Shown: positions 8,254 to 16,375 of the stretch, piece after piece
Position numbering within the stretch: position 1 is the first letter of the stretch
How the letters are laid out: every line of letters starts with the position of its first letter
Assembly (NCBI RefSeq): GCF_000331105.1
Contig: NC_020054.1
Span: 1,849,698-1,913,697, forward strand
From: Fibrella aestuarina BUZ 2
GTDB lineage: Bacteria; Bacteroidota; Bacteroidia; Cytophagales; Spirosomataceae
Length of the DNA stretch: 64,000 nucleotides
Reading direction: 5' to 3'
Notes under the pieces: model-generated
What the model saw: only the letters and a program-made list of their open reading frames with translations
What the model was told of the DNA's origin: nothing
Databases searched by the model: none
Translations under genes and position numbers: made by a program

Positions 8254-9411
8254 TTATTTGAAAATAAGAATAAGCTCTTTGAGCATTTCGTATTCAGGCT
8301 TATCTAAAATATCGAGTTCATTGTTAGTAACTAATTTTATTCCATCTCTGCATTTTTTGATGCGATTTAACATAGGTATTATCATGCTATTTCCATGATT
8401 AATAAAATTATACAAGTCTTCTGCACAACTTGGGAGCTTGTATCCTTTTCTTTGCCCTGAACTATTACTAGCTATAATAATACCACCATCACGAAGTTTC
8501 GCCACAACGCTTGTTCTAAAGTATTGATCTTGCATTGGCTCGTTACGAAAATTATTAAGATGGTTAATTATTTCTCTTGCAGAGATGTACTTGTTGTAGC
8601 CAAAGGCTCTGAAGTAAAGTAGTAATAATTTGACACAGTTTACTTGATCTATTTCTTGTGTACTCAATTTTCCATTCTTTTTGTCTATGAAGATGTTGGC
8701 CAAATTTATAGAATAGTTAGCTATGACTGGATCATACGACGTGTCACTTTGATCAGGTAAATAGGCTAAAGGATTCGCTTCGTCAGGAAATGACCTTATT
8801 GAAATGAGATTATGCTTAAGAATTTCTAAGAAGGTTTTAGAGTTATCTGATAGTTTGGTCTCGTCGAAACATCTACCTAAGGTCCCTGATACAAAATCAG
8901 CTAATTGTATTAAGACATTGTCTGGACTGCCCGAAAAAAAGAAGTCAGAGCCGGAGAACAGATCAGGCATATGATATTCTATGACATATTTTTTAAATCC
9001 TCTCATAAAATCATTACTGCCATGTTCATCGACTGTAATTTTTAAATCTGGAAAAGTTTTATATAATTCGTTGTAAATTAGCCCATTCAAAAATTTGTAA
9101 AAAGATTTTTTGTATCCAAACCCCTGTCCAGTTAATTTTCTTTTGTCTACTGATATTGCGTATACCTTAAAATTACTTTTAACCATATCCGACAAGATAG
9201 TAATGCGCCTTTTGTCATTGTTAGCAACTTTGCTTGATTTTATTTCTCCAGTTTGAAAATATTTTTTACGAATAATTTCTATTTCTTCTTCTATTTTGCT
9301 TTTATCGCTCTCTTCAACAAGTATCGCAGATATAATGAAGTGAGTGCCTTGTGTTGAGAAATCAAAAGAGTTATTACCATATTCATCGATAAAAGCAAAG
9401 AAATTTCTCAT
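8254..9411 (-). CDS. DUF3800 domain protein, AT-rich insert
   Basis: 385 residues. FAFIDEYGN at the N-terminus (Asp9, Glu10), ITVDEHG near 145 and VLIQLADFVSG near 190 are the conserved acidic positions of DUF3800. The family has a predicted RNase-H-like fold and is often found in phages and mobile or defence-related loci. Residues beyond about 230 form a helical region that could be a separate winged-helix-like domain (KLRDGGIIIASNSSGQRKGYKL). Base composition is strikingly AT-rich compared with both neighbours, and Ile, Lys, Asn and Phe codons dominate. This indicates recent acquisition. No adjacent integrase, repeat or partner gene is visible. Confidence 0.78.
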   Translation of the reverse strand: MRNFFAFIDEYGNNSFDFSTQGTHFIISAILVEESDKSKIEEEIEIIRKKYFQTGEIKSSKVANNDKRRITILSDMVKSNFKVYAISVDKRKLTGQGFGYKKSFYKFLNGLIYNELYKTFPDLKITVDEHGSNDFMRGFKKYVIEYHMPDLFSGSDFFFSGSPDNVLIQLADFVSGTLGRCFDETKLSDNSKTFLEILKHNLISIRSFPDEANPLAYLPDQSDTSYDPVIANYSINLANIFIDKKNGKLSTQEIDQVNCVKLLLLYFRAFGYNKYISAREIINHLNNFRNEPMQDQYFRTSVVAKLRDGGIIIASNSSGQRKGYKLPSCAEDLYNFINHGNSMIIPMLNRIKKCRDGIKLVTNNELDILDKPEYEMLKELILIFK

Positions 9412-9526
9412 ATATGAAGTTTGAGGATTTGTGATGTGTCAAAATTTAAATCTTTTGTTCGACACATAATCATGTATTTATTAAGGGGGTAGTAAGACGA
9501 TACCTGTAAGCCGCAAACGACCGAAC

Positions 9527-10585
9527 CTACTTACGGACGCCGAGGAGGAGCCGGGTGCGGCGGAGGTGACGGGCCGCTTTGCGCCGCAGGCGTTCGTTAT
9601 ACAGCATCCAGCCGCCAATACCCCCGATGAGGCTGCCCAGCACGATGTCGATGAAGCGGGCGGCGATGAGCGTGGTGGGGTCGACGGTGAGCGAGCTGCC
9701 CGACTCGGCCAGAAAAATGGTGAGCACGGTCACGAAAATGACCGCCAGGCCGTAGTTTCGAACGATCAGGAATTCGACGATCAGTTGCAGCCCGATGATG
9801 CTCAGGCAGAGGATCAGCGCCGGGGGATGCAACAGCAGGATGAGCCACGTCAGGCCCAAGCCGATAAACGTCCCGACGATGCGCTGTACGCTGCGTTGCC
9901 AGATGTGGCGGGTGCTGACGCCCTGCATCACGGCGGCGCACGACATGGGCACCCAGTAGGGGTTAGGCAGCTTCAGCAGGTTGGCCGCGAGCAGCGATAG
10001 CCCGACCATGCTCCCAAACGTGACCGACTCCACCAGGTTGACATACTTGCTTTTGGGCATGGTGAGGGTTTCGCTCAGGCGCGGCTGATTCTTGAGGACG
10101 AGCAGGCTGTAGAGCAGCGTCAGCCCGAACGAGATCATGGTGCCGATGCCGACGAAGCCGATGTTTGTGGGAATCGCCTCCAGCCTGAACGGCATGCAAA
10201 TGGCGATCGAGGCAATCATGATGAAAAAGAAATTGCCGGGCGGGCGCGTCATTTTCAGGTAATACACCGCGATGTGCACGCAGAACGCCAGTAGTCCGAG
10301 CAGTAACGGCGCGATAAGCGGGTTGAAGCTGAAGAGGCTACCCAGCGAGAAACAGACCATCATCCCGAACGAGCAGGCCATCAGCGTGATGAGCCGCCTG
10401 ACGGTGCCCGCCCCGACCGACGGAATGTACAGAATGACCAGCCCGGCCATTGAAGCGAGTTTGCCGCCCGGCAGTGCGTTGGTAAAATAGCCTACCAAAA
10501 TGGGGATGCCGACGCTCAGCCCGGCCAACACCGGAATCGGCCAGGTTCGGTCGGACTGTTTAAATTCCAGAAGCTGCTTCAGCAT
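9527..10585 (-). CDS. FUSC-like multi-spanning membrane protein
   Basis: About 352 residues from the ATG at 10583-10585; an in-frame TTG ten codons upstream is less likely. Several hydrophobic segments form a bundle of probably eight to ten membrane helices arranged as two halves, with a cytoplasmic link rich in charged residues around 175-190. The motif NPYWVPMSCAAVMQG in the second half is typical of the fusaric-acid-resistance/aromatic-acid-exporter (FUSC) superfamily. Members are inner-membrane exporters, but this one lacks the long soluble domain of AaeB-type pumps. The transported compound is unknown. Confidence 0.75.
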   Translation of the reverse strand: MLKQLLEFKQSDRTWPIPVLAGLSVGIPILVGYFTNALPGGKLASMAGLVILYIPSVGAGTVRRLITLMACSFGMMVCFSLGSLFSFNPLIAPLLLGLLAFCVHIAVYYLKMTRPPGNFFFIMIASIAICMPFRLEAIPTNIGFVGIGTMISFGLTLLYSLLVLKNQPRLSETLTMPKSKYVNLVESVTFGSMVGLSLLAANLLKLPNPYWVPMSCAAVMQGVSTRHIWQRSVQRIVGTFIGLGLTWLILLLHPPALILCLSIIGLQLIVEFLIVRNYGLAVIFVTVLTIFLAESGSSLTVDPTTLIAARFIDIVLGSLIGGIGGWMLYNERLRRKAARHLRRTRLLLGVRK

Positions 10586-10712
10586 GGTCGTGTGTGGTTC
10601 GTAGTCTAAAGACAAATCTGCCCACGAAGAGGTTTACCACAACCGACAAAGCAGTACGGCCCCACTAGAAGCGGAGCCGTACACAATAGACGAAATGAAG
10701 TTGAGGCGACGA

Positions 10713-12431
10713 CTACAGCGCTTTCCGTTTTAGTTCGCTCACGGCGTGGTTGGCGGCGCGGGCCGTGAGGGCCATAAACGTGAGCGAGGGGTTTTGCGTG
10801 CTGGTCGAGGTCATGCAGGCGCCGTCGGTGACGAAGACGTTCTTACAGCTATGGAATTGATTCCACTTGTTGAGCAGTGACGTTTTGGGGTCTTTACCCA
10901 TACGTACGCCGCCCATTTCGTGGATGTCGAGGCCCGGCGCTTTGTCGGGTTTGTCGTGCGTCTGAATGTTCTTGAAGCCTGATACGGTCAGCATTTCGGT
11001 CATCTGCTCGTGGAAATCCCGAATCATCTTCTCGTCGTTATCGTCGTAGGCCACCGAGACGCGCAGTTGGGGAATGCCCCAGGCGTCGGTGAGGGCCGAG
11101 TCGAGCGCCACGTAGTTGGTTTCTTTCGGGATAGTCTCGCCCATCATGTGCGAGCTGACCCGCCAGTTGCCGTATTTAGGCTGCATCAGGCTGTTTTTCA
11201 GGTCGTCGCCCAGACCCGAGGTGTCGATGTCCATGGCGCGCGACGAGCCGAAACCGGCGGCGTAACCGCGCAAAAAGTCGGTCTCCTGCTTCTGCACGTT
11301 GCGGAAGCGGGGAATGTAGCTGCCATTGGGCCGGATGCCGTCGGTGGTAGTGTCGCGGAAGCCTTCGTGCTCGGCCGAGATCGTCGTGCGGAAGTTGTGA
11401 AACGCCATGTACTTGCCCAGCAGGCCGTTGTCGTTGCCGAGGCCATTGGGGAACCGGCGCGACTTGGAGTTGAGCAGAATCAGGTTGCTGTTGAGGCAGG
11501 CGGCATTCACGAAGATGATTTTGGCGTAATACTCCGTCATCTGCTTCGTGGTGGCGTCGATCACGCGCACGCCCGTTGCCTTGTTTTTGGTGTCGTCGAA
11601 AATAATCGAGTGCACCACCGAATCGGGTTGAAGCGTGAGCCGACCGGTTTTGGCAGCCCAGGGCAGCGTCGACGAGTTACTGCTGAAATAACCGCCGTAG
11701 GGGCAACCCCGCTGGCAGAGCGATCGGTTCTGACATTGGCCCCGGCCCTGCGCCAGGTGAATCGCCTTGGGCTGGGTCAGGTGCGCGCAACGGCCGATGA
11801 TGACCGGGCGCGTGCCGTTGTAGTGCTGCGCCATCTGATCGCTAAAGTGCTTCTCCACGCACGACTGCTCGTGGGGCGGCAGAAACTCACCATCGGGCAG
11901 TTGGGGCAGGCCGTCTTTGTTTCCCGAAATACCGGCAAACTTCTCGACGTGGCTGTACCAGGGAGCCAGGTCAGCGTAGCCAATGGGCCATTCGACGGCA
12001 AAACCATCGCGGGCAGGCCCTTCGAAATCGTACTGCGACCAGCGTTGCGTCCCCCGCGCCCACATCAGCGATTTACCACCGACCTGATAGCCGCGAATCC
12101 AGTCGAAGGGTTTCTCCTGAATGTAGGGGTGGTCGGCGTCTTTCACGAAGAAATGGCTGGCGTCTTCCCGGTTGGCGTAGCAGCGGCTGGCGACGGGGTT
12201 GGCGTCGCGATAGGCTTTGGAGAGTTGGCCCGCGTGCTGAAACTCCCACGGCTGCATCATCGTGGTGGGGTAGTCGGTGACGTGCTTCACGTCGCGGCCC
12301 CGTTCCAGCACGAGCGTGCGTAACCCTTTTTCGGTCAGTTCTTTAGCGGCCCAGCCACCGCTGATGCCGGAGCCGATCACGATGGCGTCGAAGGTGCGCG
12401 CCTTGATGGAGTCGATGGTTAAGAAAGACAT
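10713..12431 (-). CDS. GMC family FAD oxidoreductase
   Basis: 572 residues. The FAD-binding Rossmann motif GSGISGGWAAKEL is at about 20-32 and the GMC motif GGKSLMWARGTQRW near 118. CQRGCPYGG (about 237) is a Cys pair seen in gluconate-dehydrogenase-like members. The C-terminal GGVRMG and NPSLTFMALTARAA region supplies the active-site side. Such proteins oxidise alcohol groups of sugars. Together with the subunit-3-like gene 30 bp upstream it resembles two-subunit glucoside 3-dehydrogenases and gluconate 2-dehydrogenases. The large subunit has no signal of its own, so it may ride out with the Tat-tagged small subunit. No cytochrome c subunit is adjacent. Confidence 0.88.
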   Translation of the reverse strand: MSFLTIDSIKARTFDAIVIGSGISGGWAAKELTEKGLRTLVLERGRDVKHVTDYPTTMMQPWEFQHAGQLSKAYRDANPVASRCYANREDASHFFVKDADHPYIQEKPFDWIRGYQVGGKSLMWARGTQRWSQYDFEGPARDGFAVEWPIGYADLAPWYSHVEKFAGISGNKDGLPQLPDGEFLPPHEQSCVEKHFSDQMAQHYNGTRPVIIGRCAHLTQPKAIHLAQGRGQCQNRSLCQRGCPYGGYFSSNSSTLPWAAKTGRLTLQPDSVVHSIIFDDTKNKATGVRVIDATTKQMTEYYAKIIFVNAACLNSNLILLNSKSRRFPNGLGNDNGLLGKYMAFHNFRTTISAEHEGFRDTTTDGIRPNGSYIPRFRNVQKQETDFLRGYAAGFGSSRAMDIDTSGLGDDLKNSLMQPKYGNWRVSSHMMGETIPKETNYVALDSALTDAWGIPQLRVSVAYDDNDEKMIRDFHEQMTEMLTVSGFKNIQTHDKPDKAPGLDIHEMGGVRMGKDPKTSLLNKWNQFHSCKNVFVTDGACMTSTSTQNPSLTFMALTARAANHAVSELKRKAL

Positions 12432-12461
12432 AGTCGAGTTGAGTCAGGAGGAAGAAAAGCG

Positions 12462-13001
12462 TTAGCGACTACCGGCCGCGGCGAGGCTGGCCACGGGCAC
12501 ACAGCCGTGGTAATAGCCTGGTGCCATGTTGAAGTGCTGCACGTTGACCAGGTAAAACTCCGAATTGGTGTAGCCCTGAATGGTTAGTCGCTTGATGAGA
12601 TCAACGAACGCTTTTCCAGCGGGGTCGGTTGCGGTGGTCAGGCTCATCAGCACGGCTTTGCGTTGTGTGGCGTCGAGCGCGGCAAAGGCTTTACCATGAG
12701 TTTGTTGCGCCGTGGTTTCGGTGAGGGCCAGCCCTTGAGTCAGGGTGGCCTGCGCCGTTTCGTCGTAACAATCACGAATCATCCGCATGGCAAACTGATG
12801 CACGTTCAGTGACTTGGCACCGGGCGTGGTAGTTTGGGGGATGATCGTATCGACGATATCACCCAGCAGCGTTTCGTCGTCGGCCGACCCAAAGGCAACC
12901 GGGCCGAGTGATTGAGTAGTCCAGCCCGTTGCCCAGGCAGGGAGGGCGACCAGGCCACCCACCGTAAGGGCCAGGCCTTTAAGAAGCGAACGTCGTTGCA
13001 T
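12462..13001 (-). CDS. Gluconate 2-dehydrogenase subunit 3 family protein, Tat signal
   Basis: 179 residues starting with a twin-arginine signal (QRRSLLKGLA plus a hydrophobic run ending near ATG). The body matches the subunit 3 family: LLGDIVDTIIPQTTTPGAK (about 44-62), where family members have TIIPxTDTPGA, and a C-terminal region ending HGCVP. The small subunit normally escorts and stabilises the flavoprotein and is often required for export. Here it precedes the GMC gene by 30 bp in one transcription unit, which supports a functional pair. Confidence 0.85.
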   Translation of the reverse strand: MQRRSLLKGLALTVGGLVALPAWATGWTTQSLGPVAFGSADDETLLGDIVDTIIPQTTTPGAKSLNVHQFAMRMIRDCYDETAQATLTQGLALTETTAQQTHGKAFAALDATQRKAVLMSLTTATDPAGKAFVDLIKRLTIQGYTNSEFYLVNVQHFNMAPGYYHGCVPVASLAAAGSR

Positions 13002-13134
13002 AGGAAAAAAGAAAAGCGAAGACTAGTAAGCCGATTGACAGGCTAACCCACTCTTATAGAATCACTACAGCCTGCTGACTTACTCTATTCTTAACGAGAA
13101 ATGCCTTACTGATCGCATCAGCGCCGATCAGTTG

Positions 13135-13527
13135 TTATGCATGAATCAGTGTCAGGCCAGCTACCCGATCAAAGTGTTTCACGTTTAGGGTTGCCATAGG
13201 TACGTTATATGCCTGAGCTGTAGCCGCAATTAACAGATCCGGAAAGGCAATTTGCCGATTTCCTCGTTTTAGCTGTTCGTTGATCCGTAAAGCCTCGTTG
13301 ATAATTGACGAGTCCAACGGAACAATGGTGAACATAGCGAATAAGCTATCCCAAAAGGGATAATGCGCTGATTTGCTACCAACATAAACTTCAAATTGCG
13401 TAATCACTGAGACGGCAAACGTGTCGTATTGATCTGCCAGCGTCGCAAAGAAGCTTGTTTCTTTCCGGGTTTTACGGAAATAGTCGATGAGCACGGATGA
13501 ATCAAGCAACGCTATTCGGTCCGCCAT
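13135..13527 (-). CDS. PIN-domain toxin, VapC type
   Basis: 130 residues, the usual VapC length. The acidic residues of the PIN active site are visible: Asp9 in ALLDSSVLIDYF, Glu46 in ITQFEVYVG, Asp in AFPDLLIAATA (about 96) and Asp near the C-terminus in VKHFDRV. VapC proteins are Mg-dependent RNases that cut tRNA or rRNA when freed from the antitoxin. The start overlaps the upstream small gene by 16 bp, the usual antitoxin-toxin arrangement. The gene lies between metabolic genes with no mobile element in view. Confidence 0.88.
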   Translation of the reverse strand: MADRIALLDSSVLIDYFRKTRKETSFFATLADQYDTFAVSVITQFEVYVGSKSAHYPFWDSLFAMFTIVPLDSSIINEALRINEQLKRGNRQIAFPDLLIAATAQAYNVPMATLNVKHFDRVAGLTLIHA

Positions 13528-13760
13528 GTATTCATCCAGTTTCTATGTTGCTGGTAAGCGGCATATTCATCCTCTGACATAACAGGGCCAGTGGACAAAA
13601 GCGCCCGAAGCCGCTCGTTCTTCGTTGCGGTTGGCCCTGACGGTTCCTCCGAAGAGGCTGCTTCGTTGCCATGTAGCAGACGAATGAGTTGTAAGGCTTC
13701 GAGGTCGCGAAGGAGGTCCATCGCTTTCGGATTAGTCAGCTCGATCAATACAGTGCTCAT
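13512..13760 (-). CDS. Putative antitoxin partner of the PIN toxin
   Basis: 82 residues from the ATG at 13758-13760; a longer reading adds six residues without support. MSTVLIELTNPKAMDLLRDLEALQ at the N-terminus resembles the short beta-strand/helix dimerisation region of small antitoxins. The C-terminal half (MSEDEYAAYQQHRNWM) would wrap the toxin. No clear AbrB, RHH or HTH motif could be named, so the DNA-binding class is unknown. Its position, 16-bp overlap and size make an antitoxin role likely. Confidence 0.68.
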   Translation of the reverse strand: MSTVLIELTNPKAMDLLRDLEALQLIRLLHGNEAASSEEPSGPTATKNERLRALLSTGPVMSEDEYAAYQQHRNWMNTWRTE

Positions 13761-13799
13761 ATGGGCTTTTCTTACCAAGATACAACATCTTCAGGCCCG

Positions 13800-14876
13800 T
13801 TACAACCGAACGACTTCGCCCGTCTTGACCGACTCGTCGCAGGCGAACGCGATGCGCAGGCTGTTGACGGCATCGGCGAGGTGGTCGGTCAGGTCGAGGT
13901 TGTCGCGGACGGCACTCAGGAAATACCGTTGCTCGCGGTTGCAAAGCTCTTGATGGTCGGGCTCGTCGGTGAGGTCAATCCAGGTGTCGGGCTGGGCGAA
14001 GGCGTCGCCATCGGTGAGTTGGGCATGGTGCACCCGTAGTGATTCGGTCTTGGTGTGGGCATCCACGTTGTCGGATTGTCCAGTGGCACCGGCGTTTTTG
14101 GCCGTGATCGACACGCAGCCTTTGGGGCCAATCACGTCCTTCACGAAGAAAGCGGTTTCGCTCATCATCGGCCCCCAACCGGCTTCATACCAGCCCACCG
14201 ATCCATCGTCGAAGCGGATCTGCAACTGGCCGTAATTGTAATTATCAGCCGGAATGTCGTCGGTCAGCCGGGCGCCGATGGCACTCACCCAAACGGGTTT
14301 CGAGCGGGTCATCTGGCACATCACGTCGATGTAATGCACGCCGCAGTCGACGATCGGGCTGAGCGATTTCATGAGGTTGCGGTGGACCGTCCACATGTAG
14401 CCGTGGCTTTGCTGGTTGAGGTTCATGCGCATCACCAGCGGTTTGCCCAGCTGCTGCGCTTCGTCGATAAACCGCATCCACGACGGGTGAACACGCAGAA
14501 TATAGCCCACGACCACTTTTTTGCCCGCTTTTTGGGCCGCCGCTACCACGCGCTCAGCGCCTTCGATGGTGTCGGCCAGGGGTTTTTCGATGAAGACGTG
14601 GCAGCCCGCTTCCAGTGCCATGATGGCGTAAGCTTCGTGGGTGTCTGGGTACGTTGAGATGCAGACGGCGTCGGGCTGGGTACGTTGCAGTGCGGTAGCG
14701 TAGTCGTCGAAAAGGGGGTAGCTGCCGCCGAGTTTCTCGTTCAGTACGTGCTTGCTTTGGCCGGTCGAAACGAGGCCGACGATCTCGAAGCCGTCGAGGG
14801 TATGATAAGCGGTGGCGTGCGAAGCGCCCATGTTGCCGCAGCCGACAACCAGTACGCGAAGGGAAGAAGGAGTCAT
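13800..14876 (-). CDS. Gfo/Idh/MocA family oxidoreductase, cytoplasmic
   Basis: 358 residues without a signal peptide. The N-terminal Rossmann motif is VVGCGNMGASHA (about 9-20) and the catalytic-lysine motif is FIEKPLA (about 96-102). VDCGVHYIDV (about 177-186) supplies the conserved Asp and His. It is an NAD(P)-dependent dehydrogenase for a sugar or cyclitol, acting in the cytoplasm. It shares only family membership with the Tat-exported protein at 3365-4777. Upstream lies a 41-bp inverted repeat, and downstream the toxin-antitoxin pair follows on the same strand. Confidence 0.85.
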   Translation of the reverse strand: MTPSSLRVLVVGCGNMGASHATAYHTLDGFEIVGLVSTGQSKHVLNEKLGGSYPLFDDYATALQRTQPDAVCISTYPDTHEAYAIMALEAGCHVFIEKPLADTIEGAERVVAAAQKAGKKVVVGYILRVHPSWMRFIDEAQQLGKPLVMRMNLNQQSHGYMWTVHRNLMKSLSPIVDCGVHYIDVMCQMTRSKPVWVSAIGARLTDDIPADNYNYGQLQIRFDDGSVGWYEAGWGPMMSETAFFVKDVIGPKGCVSITAKNAGATGQSDNVDAHTKTESLRVHHAQLTDGDAFAQPDTWIDLTDEPDHQELCNREQRYFLSAVRDNLDLTDHLADAVNSLRIAFACDESVKTGEVVRL

Positions 14877-14933
14877 AATGACAAAAGTAACGGGATTTTC
14901 AATGGCGCGCGGCTGGGGGAAGGGACTCGTCGG

Positions 14934-15056
14934 ATGGCACGCGGATGAAACGGATTGACTGGATGACCGCAGATCTCATGACGATAAACGTCTAGCTGAA
15001 CGAATACAAGCTCAAATCCGCGACCATCCGCTAAATCCGTGTCACCCGCGTGCCAT
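14934..15056. repeat. 41-bp imperfect inverted repeat (GCGGATGA-type)
   Basis: Arm 14934-14974 (ATGGCACGCGGATGAAACGG...) is matched in inverse at 15016-15056 with roughly nine mismatches; 41 nt separate them. The words GCGGATGA, ACGGAT and GATGACC recur within an arm. The right arm runs into the 3' end of the cysteine desulfurase gene and supplies its stop codon. Confidence 0.7.
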
Positions 15057-16202
15057 TGCAAGCCGCAGGCTTTCGACCACGTCGGCCACATGACGAATGG
15101 CCAGGTCGATGTCGTCTTCGGTGGTGAAACGGCCCAGGCTAAACCGAACGGACGCGTAAGCGAGGTCGTCGGGCAGGCCCATCGCTTTCAGGACGTGCGA
15201 GGGGTCAGTTGAGGCGGCATTGCAGGCCGAGCCATTGGATACGGCAATCTGGTTGAGACTCATCAGCAATAGCTCGCCGTCGGTGTCGGGAAAGGCCAGA
15301 TTGAGTGTATTAGGCAATCGTTGCTGCGGGTGACCGTTGAGGCGCAAGTTGGTAGCGCCCGTGTGGGTACGTATACCCTCCTCAAGCCGGTCGCGCAGCA
15401 ACGCCAGTCGTTGGGCTTCGGCATCCAGCATGGAACCGGCGAGTTCGGCGGCGGCTCCCAGTGCCACAATGCCAGGTACGTTCAGCGTGCCCGACCGCCG
15501 GCCCCGCTCGTGCCGGCCCCCATCCTGCTGGGCCGTTAGGGACGTTTTCCGGCGTACATACAGCGCGCCAATGCCTTTGGGTGCGTAGAGCTTATGGCCC
15601 GACAGGCTTAATAAATCAATGGGCAGCGTCGACAAATCGATGGGCAGTTTACCCACGGCCTGCGTGGCGTCGGTATGAAACAGCGCGCCGTGCTCGTGCG
15701 TCAGCTGGGCGAGTTCAGCGATAGGCTGGATAACGCCGGTTTCATTGTTAGCCCACATTACCGAGACCAGTACTGTTTGCGGCGTAAGTGCGGCGATGAG
15801 CTGTTGGGGTGAAATCAGGCCGGTTTCGTCGGGCTGCAGGTACGTTACCTCGGCCCCCAGTTGGGTCAGGTGTTCGCAGGTATCGAGAACGGCTTTGTGC
15901 TCGGTCTGTACCGTAATGATGTGGTTGCCCCGGTGCTGATTCGCCTCAAAAACCCCTTTCAGCGCCAGGTTGATCGACTCCGTAGCCCCGCTCGTAAACA
16001 CGATTTCGACGGGATGCGCACCCAGCAAATCGGCCAGCTGTCGACGGGCCTGATCGACCGCTTCCTCGGCTTTCAGGCCGTAGACGTGTGTCCGCGAGGC
16101 CGCGTTGCCAAAGTGCGTGGTCAGGTAGGGCAGCATCGCGTCGAGCACCCGCTCATCGACGGGTGTCGTGGCGTTATAGTCGAGGTACGTTGGGTAATTC
16201 AT
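15042..16202 (-). CDS. Cysteine desulfurase (NifS/IscS family)
   Basis: 386 residues, PLP-dependent aminotransferase class V. The cofactor lysine is Lys204 in SGHKLYAPKG and the catalytic cysteine that carries the persulfide is Cys327 in SNGSACNAAS. LDYNATTP and TSGATESINLA are further family marks. It takes sulfur from L-cysteine for Fe-S clusters and thio-cofactors in the cytoplasm. No IscU or other isc gene is adjacent. The XdhC-like gene upstream on the same strand could fit a supply of sulfur to a molybdenum enzyme, since some NifS-like proteins sulfurate Moco; this is speculative. The last residues, MARG, and the stop are encoded by an intergenic repeat arm. Confidence 0.9.
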   Translation of the reverse strand: MNYPTYLDYNATTPVDERVLDAMLPYLTTHFGNAASRTHVYGLKAEEAVDQARRQLADLLGAHPVEIVFTSGATESINLALKGVFEANQHRGNHIITVQTEHKAVLDTCEHLTQLGAEVTYLQPDETGLISPQQLIAALTPQTVLVSVMWANNETGVIQPIAELAQLTHEHGALFHTDATQAVGKLPIDLSTLPIDLLSLSGHKLYAPKGIGALYVRRKTSLTAQQDGGRHERGRRSGTLNVPGIVALGAAAELAGSMLDAEAQRLALLRDRLEEGIRTHTGATNLRLNGHPQQRLPNTLNLAFPDTDGELLLMSLNQIAVSNGSACNAASTDPSHVLKAMGLPDDLAYASVRFSLGRFTTEDDIDLAIRHVADVVESLRLAMARG

Positions 16203-16223
16203 AACTGTTTGGTTTCACCGGCT

Positions 16224-16366
16224 GGCATCCGGTGCAAGTGAGGGCTTCGCCTAACTAGCTGTTGACACCAAATTGGCTTTAGTCTGGTTGACGTGCGTTT
16301 GTCTTTGAGATGAGATTGCTTTTGGCAAGTTCCACCTTAGCAGAACCTTCACTTGCACCGGATACC
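16224..16366. repeat. 21-bp inverted repeat flanking a 100-bp spacer
   Basis: GGCATCCGGTGCAAGTGAGG at 16224-16243 is repeated in inverse at 16346-16366 with one or two mismatches. The pair lies between the XdhC stop and the cysteine desulfurase start. It looks like a REP-type pair, different in sequence from those at 4796 and 14934. Confidence 0.65.
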
Positions 16367-16375
16367 ATCCGCGAT

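Noticed and set aside
11010..12323. 437-codon plus-strand open frame
   Set aside because: Antisense to the GMC oxidoreductase gene; high GC at third positions keeps the opposite frame open. The translation shows no family motif.
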